Part shown: positions 58,601 to 64,000 of the stretch, one piece after another
Position numbering within the stretch: the first letter of the stretch is position 1
How the letters are laid out: every line of letters begins with the position of its first letter
NCBI GenBank assembly: GCA_964244295.1
Contig: CAXTIG010000020.1
Span: 1-64,000 of the forward strand
Direction: 5' to 3'
DNA length: 64,000 nucleotides
Source of the DNA: JAJAZB01 sp964244295
GTDB lineage: Bacteria; Bacteroidota; Bacteroidia; Cytophagales; Spirosomataceae
Notes under the pieces: model-generated
What the model saw: only the letters and a program-made list of their open reading frames with translations
Database searches by the model: none
Told to the model about the DNA's origin: nothing
Position numbers and translations under genes: made by a program

Positions 58601-59034
58601 ACCGGGAAAACGGGTACCGCTGCTTCGGCGTTGGGGACGGACTGGGGTTCCGACGTGGCCTCGGGCGTGGCCGGGTTGCGGGTGAGAATGATTTGATTCC
58701 CAACGACCTGATAACCCAAATTCAAGGGGTTGAGCAGGCGACTCAATACGTCGGACAGCGGTTGGTTCAGGGCCGACAGACTCACCCGCCGACCTGCCCC
58801 GATCAGGTTGGGACTGTACGAAAACTTCACCTGGGCGGCCCGTTCGATGCGAACCAGCACGGCGCTGACGTTTTTATCGGCGGCCTGCACGGTAATTTTG
58901 CGCTGGAGCACTTCCTGCGCCTGCCCGTCGGTGGCGAAGGAAGCGGTGGCGAAAAAGGCCGCCAGCAGGAGTTGGAGTAGGGATGCTTTCATAAGTTCCC
59001 ATCCGATATCGCGGGGCGATACACGTTTTTTCAT
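55606..59034 (-). CDS. susC: SusC/RagA TonB-dependent transporter with STN domain (locus 3)
   Basis: A 1142-residue transporter. Leader to about residue 38, STN domain (about 46-118, ITVQAADKNVSAVLVRIERAA to LGYQVVGNQIILTRN), carboxypeptidase-like domain (about 147-222, GRVTDEAGAAIPGATVRLRG), plug (VVVIGYGAVKKRDLTGSVSS; YVIDGFPVTNPA; SATAIYGSRGANGVVLVTT) and barrel. Its second domain is almost identical to that of the locus 2 SusC, while the STN domains differ, so signalling specificity may have diverged. The substrate may be the polysaccharide bound by the giant CBM3-like protein. Confidence 0.95.
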   Translation of the reverse strand: MKKRVSPRDIGWELMKASLLQLLLAAFFATASFATDGQAQEVLQRKITVQAADKNVSAVLVRIERAAQVKFSYSPNLIGAGRRVSLSALNQPLSDVLSRLLNPLNLGYQVVGNQIILTRNPATPEATSEPQSVPNAEAAVPVFPVTGRVTDEAGAAIPGATVRLRGSDNVGTTTNAEGRFSLNLPDGTGTLVISSVGYVAQELAVGNQSTLNVSLKTDTQSLGEVVVIGYGAVKKRDLTGSVSSISSSDLKAQPISSFNQALQGRVAGVQVTQSSNAPGGGVSIRVRGGNSISASNDPLYVIDGFPVTNPAPATGANNSASYPNVLASINPNDIESIEILKDASATAIYGSRGANGVVLVTTRRGKEGQSSVDFEAYYGVQEITKLLDLATAEEHTALKNEQLRNLGFADRYGNATGAYPKKPAEYGVGTNWQKEIYRVAPMQNYQLSFSGGTDKLRYLVSGNYFNQDGIVMTTNFKRYTARINLDANVSKRLKIGTSFTISRSDNNSVNELGTNSVIGAALTVSPASPVYDATGNWQLLNVGPGSGFNPYPNPVAVARTTTNLLISDRILGNVFADLSLAPGLTARISVGADLLSTRKNIFYTPQTLIANTVNGYGSNGTSGNLNLLNENTVTYTRTLQNHAFDVVGGVTFQSNREERTYAEAQDFPNYTLGSNNIGLANKPLPPTGSVQEWGLNSYLGRINYRFKDRYLFTVTARLDGSSRFGANNKYGFFPSGALAWRVSDEAFLKTSEVVSDLKLRVSYGITGNDGIGLYSSLSQYGTSRTVFGDQEVLLTQASRIANPDLRWEKTAQFDGGIDVALLKNRIQLTADYYIKTTTDLLLGVELPATTGFTSVTRNVGSLENRGFELGITTVNTEGAFSWRTSGNVSFNRNKVLKLNEADQFIVSSTFGTGNSVVRVGESIGSFYGNVTDGIWQTTDEIKAAGAIARAGDLPGALRFKDVNGDGIFNEASDRAILGSGLPKAIFGLTNTFAYKGFDLSVFLQGVQGNQIYNYTRFAMEGSDPSANQLRTVVEGAWRADKPSNTLPSVRQWRWTNTNSFFVEDGSFLRVKNVSLGYRLPLNSKFIKRARVYVSGQNLLTISQYRGYDPEVNSDFNSNTSYGVDVYAYPAARTITVGASLSF

Positions 59035-59133
59035 AGTTTTGAACCGGTTTTACGATTTGAAAAAATTGGCAAAAACCTCCCCGGCATCCCGATTTTCGGG
59101 ATGGGTCACGTCGCAAGTGGGTGGGGATTTTCT

Positions 59134-59174
59134 GAAGTCAGCGATGGTGGTACATCGCTGACTTCTTTTTTTTT
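59134..59174 (+). terminator. hairpin plus T-run, read on the plus strand, upstream of susC of locus 3
   Basis: A 13-bp perfect stem (59134-59146 GAAGTCAGCGATG with 59153-59165) with a 6-nt loop GTGGTA, followed by nine T residues on the plus strand. It is about 100-140 bp upstream of the susC start and faces against the operon. It matches the hairpin at 44066-44103 in position, loop and T-run. Confidence 0.65.
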
Positions 59175-59231
59175 GGGGAAGGCGGGGTTAGGGGTGCATA
59201 GGTGATAGAGGTTTTTGATGAAATTGAATAC

Positions 59232-59306
59232 GTAGGGGCGGTGCTTGCCTCCGCCCTAACTTGTTGACTAACCGGCGAAAAGGGCGGAGGCAAGCACCGC
59301 CCCTAC
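59232..59306. repeat. perfect hairpin adjoining the fecR stop codon, locus 3
   Basis: Perfect 26-bp arms (59232-59257, GTAGGGGCGGTGCTTGCCTC start, and 59281-59306) with a 23-nt loop. The right arm ends exactly one base before the fecR stop codon (59307-59309). It could end or attenuate the fecR transcript before susC. Confidence 0.9.
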
Positions 59307-60425
59307 TTATTTTCCACAGCCCTTCCCCGACACCACCACCTGGGCATCAAGCACTTCGTAGCGGGCCTCGATGGACTGGCAGATGATGGTCAGTTTCTCA
59401 AACAGCGGCTCGTCGCTCAGGTCGGCGGTGAGTTGGCAGGCGGCGAGGCTTTCTTCGTCAAACACCACGTCGATGCCGTAGGCTTGCTCGAGCGCAGCGA
59501 ACACCTCGCTCACGGGGGCGGCGTTGAACACGAACCGGGCCACCGGGGCCGATTTCAGCACGGCGGGTTGAGTCACCAGCGATTTCGTCAGCCGCACCTC
59601 GGCGCGGGCAAAAACGACCTGCTGGTTGGGCGTCAGCACGATACCGGTCAACTCACGGGAGGTGGCTTTTTCGGTTAAATCCGGGTCCGACTGGGTGAAG
59701 ACCGACACCTTGCCCGTCCGCACCTGCACGACTACGTCGCGGTCGTTGGGGTAGGCTTTCACGTTGAAACTCGTACCCAACACCTTCGTGGTCAGTTCGT
59801 TGGCGTACACGAAAAAGGGTTGCTGCGGGTTTTTAGCCACTTCAAAAAACGCCTCGCCGGTCAGGTACACGTCGCGTTTTTGGGCGGGAAAGGTTTTAGG
59901 ATAACTCAACCGACTCCCCTTTCGCAAAATCACCGAACTGCCATCGGGCAGGGTGACAGTGAGCGGGCCTTCGCCGGCATTTACTTTTTCCACGAGCGAA
60001 ACCTCGGCTTGGGCCACGAGGCGCGGGTAAGGATCGCCCGTTTCCGGCATCAACTTAGCCCGCAGTCCCCACCAGCCTAAGCCGAGTAGCAGGGCCACCG
60101 AAGCCGCCGCTGCCGTCCAAGCCCAGAGCCACCGGACGGGCGTGGGAACGGATTTAACCTCCTCCGGTTCGGTCCCGAGCCGCTGCCGGATGGCTTGCCA
60201 GATCGCCTCCTGCTCTTCGGGCTGCGTTTCCTGGGCCACCGGAGCGGTGGCCAGCGCCAGTTGCCGAACCACTTCGGCGGCCTGCCGGATGGGCTCGGTT
60301 TGCTCCGGGTAATCGCGCAGGAAGGCCGCCCAGAAGGCTTCCGAGGCCGCGTCGGGCTGTTGAACCCAGCGGCGAAAGGCCGAATCAGCCACGAATTCTT
60401 CCCGGCGGTAGTGTTGGTAGTTCAT
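59307..60425 (-). CDS. fecR: FecR-family anti-sigma factor (locus 3)
   Basis: A 372-residue inner-membrane protein from the ATG at 60425; the in-frame TTG at 60434 is not needed. Cytoplasmic part (1 to about 105), transmembrane helix (about 107-127, WLWAWTAAAASVALLLGLGWWGL), FecR domain (about 155-250, TLPDGSSVILRKGSRL, VYLTGEAFFEVAKNPQQPFFVYA, VLGTSFNVKAYP) and DUF4974 (about 300-368). It should bind the locus 3 sigma factor and respond to the STN domain of the locus 3 SusC. Confidence 0.93.
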   Translation of the reverse strand: MNYQHYRREEFVADSAFRRWVQQPDAASEAFWAAFLRDYPEQTEPIRQAAEVVRQLALATAPVAQETQPEEQEAIWQAIRQRLGTEPEEVKSVPTPVRWLWAWTAAAASVALLLGLGWWGLRAKLMPETGDPYPRLVAQAEVSLVEKVNAGEGPLTVTLPDGSSVILRKGSRLSYPKTFPAQKRDVYLTGEAFFEVAKNPQQPFFVYANELTTKVLGTSFNVKAYPNDRDVVVQVRTGKVSVFTQSDPDLTEKATSRELTGIVLTPNQQVVFARAEVRLTKSLVTQPAVLKSAPVARFVFNAAPVSEVFAALEQAYGIDVVFDEESLAACQLTADLSDEPLFEKLTIICQSIEARYEVLDAQVVVSGKGCGK

Positions 60426-60540
60426 CCGAAACAAAGACTTTCTACCCCCAATAGAGTGGGGTGGGTGGTTTCAACTCTGTTTTTTTGGGAAATTTTTTTG
60501 GCCGGTTCTAACCTTGCGAACATAACCGTTAAAAACAGTT

Positions 60541-60697
60541 GTCATCCTGAGCTTGCGAAACGGTCCGCCGCTGCGGGACCTTTCGCCTCTAACCCCGGAG
60601 CCAGTCAGAAGGCTACCAGTGGGTCCCGGTAAATTAGTCTGGACGTTAGAGTTGAAAGGTCCCGCAGCGGCGGACCGTTTCGCAAGCTCAGGATGAC
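60541..60697. repeat. long perfect palindrome (44-bp arms) between sigma and fecR of locus 3
   Basis: Arms 60541-60584 and 60654-60697 match perfectly over 44 bp; an inner CTCTAAC/GTTAGAG pair (60587-60593, 60645-60651) extends it. The arm joins the GTCATCCTGAGC type with the core CGGTCCGCCGCTGCGG, showing the two repeat types combined. It fills part of the 463-bp sigma-fecR gap; the rest is A/T-rich with the repeat at 60801 and no gene. Confidence 0.92.
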
Positions 60698-60783
60698 AGC
60701 CGGGTGTTACTGTCGGGAAACTAAGGGCCAGGTGCTTAATAAGTAGTTAACAGTTAATGGTTATTTTTTTCTTGTAAACCGCT

Positions 60784-60858
60784 GGTTATCAAAAATTTAA
60801 TAACCGCAGCGGCGGGCCGCTAATAACCAGTAACCGCAGCGGCGGACCGTTGATAACC
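60784..60858. repeat. two 28-bp direct repeats carrying the CCGCAGCGGCGGACCG core
   Basis: TAACCGCAGCGGCGGGCCGC (start of copy 1, 60801-60828) and its near copy (60831-60858) are spaced 30 bp apart and differ at few positions. Flanking GGTTATCAA (60784-60792) and TTGATAACC (60850-60858) can close a hairpin around both. It sits between the fecR start and the sigma stop (60889). Confidence 0.8.
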
Positions 60859-60888
60859 TAAACTATTTTCTCTGAAGTACTTACATCC

Positions 60889-61509
60889 CTATCGCTTCAG
60901 GCAACCCAGCAGTTCAACCATTAATCCCACCGCCACCATCATTCCCCCAAACCCCTCCCGCAGCGCCGCCAGGGCGCGGTTGAGGTGGTTGTGGACGGAC
61001 TGCCGGTTGATGCCCATCAACTCCGCGATTTCTTCGTTGGAGAAATCGTGGAAGAAAGCCAGCGTGAGCGCCTCGCGCTGCCGGGCGGGTAAGTCGGCGA
61101 TGGCTCGTCGGAGGCGAGTAGCCTGATCGATATCCGTTTCCTGGTCGATCAGGGCCGTTTCAAAAGGAAGACTGAGTAATTCCGAGTCCTCAACATCGAG
61201 GGATTCGGCCCGGAAAAAGGGATCCGTTTTTTGCAAACCAGACAGGCGGTTGCGCAGCACCCGGAAAAGGTAAAACTTGATGGTGTCGAGGTCGCGGAGG
61301 GTGGAACGGCGCTGGTGAATTTCCACGAACACGTCCTGCACGGCGTCGCGAACCCGGTCGTGGTCGGGGCAGAGGCGCTTGCCGTAGCTGAGCAAGGCCG
61401 CCGAGTAAGTAAGGTAAATTTGCTCGAATGCCGCCGCATCGCCCTGCCGGAAGGCGTTCCAGAGGGCCGCCTCATCGCGGAAAAGGGAATTGAGTAGAAT
61501 CCGATCCAT
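60889..61509 (-). CDS. RNA polymerase ECF sigma factor (locus 3)
   Basis: A 206-residue ECF sigma factor: region 2 (about 12-85, ALWNAFRQGDAAAFEQIYLTY, HDRVRDAVQDVFVEIHQRR) and region 4 (about 140-195, DLPARQREALTLAFFHDFSNEEIAELMGINRQSVHNHLNRALAALR). It should activate fecR, susC, susD and the two effector genes of locus 3. A minus-strand TACATTTA (61536-61543) lies 27 bp upstream. Confidence 0.93.
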   Translation of the reverse strand: MDRILLNSLFRDEAALWNAFRQGDAAAFEQIYLTYSAALLSYGKRLCPDHDRVRDAVQDVFVEIHQRRSTLRDLDTIKFYLFRVLRNRLSGLQKTDPFFRAESLDVEDSELLSLPFETALIDQETDIDQATRLRRAIADLPARQREALTLAFFHDFSNEEIAELMGINRQSVHNHLNRALAALREGFGGMMVAVGLMVELLGCLKR

Positions 61510-61535
61510 CCGGCAAATACCCGTGTTGCGGGAAG

Positions 61536-61543
61536 TAAATGTA
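61536..61543 (-). promoter_or_regulatory. -7-like element before the locus 3 sigma gene
   Basis: Read on the minus strand, TACATTTA is one base from the TAnnTTTG consensus and ends 27 bp before the sigma ATG. No convincing -33 TTTG is visible, so this is a weak call. Confidence 0.3.
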
Positions 61544-61576
61544 GGATTTTACCGGAAGAAAATTGAAGCACTCGTT

Positions 61577-63952
61577 CTATTTCACGGCGGGCAAAGGGTC
61601 TTTCCCCACCCGCCGCCGCTCCAGCCCAATCAGAAACGCGGGCAGCAGCACGAGGTTGGAAATCATGCCCATCAGCAACGTGACCGACACGAGCAGACCG
61701 AGGGCTTTGGTCCCGCGAAATTCGGAGGCTGTGAAGATGAAAAAACCCGCGAACAGGATGATGGCCGTGTAAAACATACTCAGCCCCTGGCTCAGAATCG
61801 TGCGGCTGATGGCCTCGGTCACGCTGCGGCCCTGGTGTTTCAACTCGTCGCGGTAACGGGTCAGGAAATACGCCGTGCCGTCGGACGAAATCCCGAAGGC
61901 GATGCTAAAAATCAGGATCGTCGAGGGTTTCAGCGCGATTCCCGAAAAACCCATGATCCCCGCCGTGATCAGCAGCGGAATCAAGCTCGGCAGCGTGGCG
62001 ATGACGATCATCCGGGCGTCGAGAAACAGCAGCGACATGATGCCGGAAATCAACACGATGGCCAGCAGGGTGCTTTCGATGAGGTTGCCTTGCAGGTAAT
62101 CGTTGCCCTTCGTAAACACCACGCCGTTGCCGGTGATGCGGGCCTCGTAGCGGTTGGCGCCCGTCAGCATTTTTCCGGCTTCGGCGTCGTAGTTGAAAAT
62201 TGAGTCGATCCGGGGCTGTAATTCCCGCACCAATTCGGTGGTGCGGGCCGTACCCACGTCGGCCATCTGGAAACTCAGGCGGGTGTAGCGCTGGGTGCTG
62301 TCGAGAAAACTGGCGTAGCGCTTGCTCGCCCCCCCGCCGAGGCTGGTTTGAAACTGCTGCATCTTGCTCAGTTCGGCAATGCCCGGCAGCACGAAATACT
62401 TCGCCTCGCCGCCCCGGTAGGCCTGGTAGAGAAATTTGAGCGCCCGCACGATGGACACCGGCTCGGTAAACTCCGGGTACTTGGCAAATTCCTTTTCCAC
62501 CCGCCGGATTTTGGTCAGCACGGGCAGACTCAACACCCGGCCCGGCCGCTGGGCATCGATGCTGACCTCGAAGGGCACGATGCCCCGAAAGCGGCTTTCA
62601 AAGAATTTCAAATCGCTGTAAATCGGGCTGTTGCGGGGCAGGTCGTCCACCACGTACCCAACGGCGTTGATTCGCGCCGCGCCGATGCCGCCCAACACCA
62701 CCAGCCCCAGGATGACCGCGTAAATGACCCGCCGTCGGGTCAGCACCAGCCGTTCGATGAAGTGCAGAATGGCCGTGGTGCGCTTGCCTTCGAGGTGGCG
62801 CAGGCGCTTTCGCGAGGGCGGCTTGAGGTAGCTGAACACGATCGGGATGAACACCAGCGAAATGGCGTAGGTCACCATCACGCTGATGGCCGCCACGTAG
62901 CCAAACTCCACCAGCAACTGGCTTCCCGTGAAAATAAATACCCCGAATCCGATGGAGGTGGTGACGTTGGCGAGAAACGTGGTGTGCCCGATTTTTTCGA
63001 TGGTCGTGGCTAACGCCCGCTGCTGGTCGCCGTGGCGGGCGAATTCCTCGTGGTATTTGTTGAGCAGGAAAATGCAGTTGGGAATGCCGATGACGATGAT
63101 CAGCGGCGGCACCAGGCCCAGCAGCAACTGAATTTTGTACCCCAGCAGCACGATCAGCCCCCCGCTGAACACTACCCCCGACAGCACCACCAGCAGCGCA
63201 AACCCCACGATGGGGAACGAGCGGAAAAAGGCGGCGAGAATCAGCCCCGTCACCACCACGGCCAACACGAGGAACAAAATCATTTCGCGCACCACCGTGG
63301 CCGTGTACTGGGTGCGGATGTAAGGCATTCCCGACAGGTGTACCTGCACATCGTGGGCCTTGCCAAAGGCCTCGAAATCGGCCTTCATCCGCTGCACGAT
63401 GCCAATCCGGCTTTTGTCGTTCAACGCCTTTTGGTCAAAAGTTACGGCCATCAGGTGGGCCTGGCCGGAATCGCTGAAGACGAGGCCCCGGTAAAACGGC
63501 AGTTCCGCGATACGAACGCGGGCGCGGTCCACCTCGGCCTGGGTCGTTGGTTTTTGAGCGAGCAGGGGCTGGAAGTCGAAGCGGCGCAGGGAGTCGTTGC
63601 GTACCACTTCGTAGAGGCTGGCGTTGGAAAGTACGTCTTTGATACCCGGCGTGGCCTTGATCCGGCGCGTAAGATCGTACCAGTCCTGAAAGAAATCAAG
63701 CTGGTACATTTTTTCGGTTTCCACCCCCGCCACCAGCACGTTGCCGTCTTCGCCGTAGCGCTGCTTGAATTGCTCGTAAATCTGGTAATTCGGATCGCTG
63801 GCGGGCAGGATTTTGACCAGTTCGTACGAAAGCTGAAGCCGGGTGGCGGCCAGGTAGCCCATCAGGGAAATTCCCACGAAAAGACCAATCAGGAGCGCCA
63901 CGCGGTGGCCGAGGATGGTTTGGGAAAGTAAATGCCAGACGTTTTTTTTCAT
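61577..63952 (-). CDS. RND superfamily transporter, MMPL type
   Basis: A 791-residue inner-membrane protein with two MMPL/RND halves. The first has an N-terminal membrane segment (about 17-37, VALLIGLFVGISLMGYLAA), a periplasmic loop (about 40-215) and a cluster of membrane segments (LFLVLAVVVTGLILAAFF, GFALLVVLSGVVFSGGLIVLLG, LLLGLVPPLIIVIGIPNCIF). The second repeats this plan after about residue 410. The RND motif GIPNCIFLLNKYHEE and, in the second half, the IFSIAFGISSDGTAYFLTRYRDE stretch match the family. Such proteins move lipids, hopanoids or other hydrophobic substrates. Length is typical. The last 48 bases of the window, upstream of its start, are octamer repeats. Confidence 0.9.
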   Translation of the reverse strand: MKKNVWHLLSQTILGHRVALLIGLFVGISLMGYLAATRLQLSYELVKILPASDPNYQIYEQFKQRYGEDGNVLVAGVETEKMYQLDFFQDWYDLTRRIKATPGIKDVLSNASLYEVVRNDSLRRFDFQPLLAQKPTTQAEVDRARVRIAELPFYRGLVFSDSGQAHLMAVTFDQKALNDKSRIGIVQRMKADFEAFGKAHDVQVHLSGMPYIRTQYTATVVREMILFLVLAVVVTGLILAAFFRSFPIVGFALLVVLSGVVFSGGLIVLLGYKIQLLLGLVPPLIIVIGIPNCIFLLNKYHEEFARHGDQQRALATTIEKIGHTTFLANVTTSIGFGVFIFTGSQLLVEFGYVAAISVMVTYAISLVFIPIVFSYLKPPSRKRLRHLEGKRTTAILHFIERLVLTRRRVIYAVILGLVVLGGIGAARINAVGYVVDDLPRNSPIYSDLKFFESRFRGIVPFEVSIDAQRPGRVLSLPVLTKIRRVEKEFAKYPEFTEPVSIVRALKFLYQAYRGGEAKYFVLPGIAELSKMQQFQTSLGGGASKRYASFLDSTQRYTRLSFQMADVGTARTTELVRELQPRIDSIFNYDAEAGKMLTGANRYEARITGNGVVFTKGNDYLQGNLIESTLLAIVLISGIMSLLFLDARMIVIATLPSLIPLLITAGIMGFSGIALKPSTILIFSIAFGISSDGTAYFLTRYRDELKHQGRSVTEAISRTILSQGLSMFYTAIILFAGFFIFTASEFRGTKALGLLVSVTLLMGMISNLVLLPAFLIGLERRRVGKDPLPAVK

Positions 63953-63966
63953 TCCGTGGGGAAGGG

Positions 63967-64000
63967 AACCGGGTAATTGGGGATTGGGTAATTGGGGATT
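63967..64000. repeat. octamer repeats upstream of the RND transporter, cut by the window edge
   Basis: GGGTAATT, GGGGATT, GGGTAATT, GGGGATT runs to the end of the window. It is the same repeat type as in the SusC/SusD gaps. Any complementary partner would lie beyond the window. Confidence 0.6.

Noticed and set aside
57109..58980. Plus-strand ORF of 623 codons opposite the locus 3 susC
   Set aside because: It is fully antisense to a well-supported transporter and has the Arg/Val/Gly-rich make-up of a high-GC shadow frame, with no recognisable domain.
60784..60858. Possible CRISPR-like array (two repeats with 30-bp period)
   Set aside because: Only two units, no real spacers between them and no cas genes; the unit carries a dispersed repeat core.

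Overview
The window looks like chromosomal DNA of a GC-rich Bacteroidota of the order Cytophagales, probably close to Spirosoma, Runella or Larkinella. Evidence: many SusC/SusD outer-membrane pairs, ECF sigma/FecR (DUF4974) pairs, SusD-type lipoproteins, a type IX secretion (T9SS) C-terminal sorting domain, and a TAnnTTTG-like -7 element. The genus cannot be fixed from sequence alone. I see no rRNA, tRNA, CRISPR array or intact insertion sequence.

Region 1 (about 1-21.2 kb) is mixed. It holds small lipoproteins, a ChbG/HpnK-type deacetylase next to a secreted sugar-isomerase-like TIM barrel, a lipoprotein phosphoesterase and an ATP-grasp enzyme. An ECF sigma factor overlaps an unusual membrane-anchored beta-barrel protein that may regulate it. 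Then come an Ig-repeat lipoprotein, a Uma2 nuclease-fold protein, an AT-rich gene resembling a degenerate ABC ATPase, leucyl aminopeptidase, an Esterase-D-like hydrolase, a DinB/MDMPI-fold protein, a very large FAD/Fe-S oxidase, an alpha/beta hydrolase, a toxin-antitoxin pair with a frameshifted ParE-like toxin, a CFA-synthase-like methyltransferase and a CNNM/CorC membrane protein.

Region 2 (about 21.2-61.5 kb) is three consecutive minus-strand surface-glycan (PUL-like) loci. Each starts with an ECF sigma gene and a FecR anti-sigma gene, followed by SusC with an N-terminal STN signalling domain and then SusD. Locus 1 (35.1 to 21.2 kb) carries two SusCD pairs, only one with STN, and a parallel beta-helix lipoprotein. 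Locus 2 (46.3 to 36.3 kb) ends in two exported proteins of the polysaccharide pyruvyl transferase family. Locus 3 (61.5 to 46.5 kb) carries a roughly 1,800-residue T9SS cargo (beta-helix, CBM4/9-like, Ig-like, two CBM3-like modules) and an exported FAD-dependent oxidoreductase. The likely circuit is that ligand on the STN-bearing SusC signals through FecR to release the sigma factor, which activates its own SusCD and effector genes. A putative RND/MMPL transporter lies upstream of locus 3. DoxX and DUF4286 genes sit between loci 1 and 2 on the plus strand.

The strongest unexplained structure is a dense set of long, often perfect palindromes (arms 12-44 bp). They fill the gaps between genes and in several places are inserted in frame inside genes: the FAD/Fe-S oxidase (twice), the sigma-linked barrel protein and the signal peptide of one SusD. 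The aminopeptidase carries an in-frame heptamer repeat. This resembles the in-frame palindromic elements described in Rickettsia and is the feature I would examine first.
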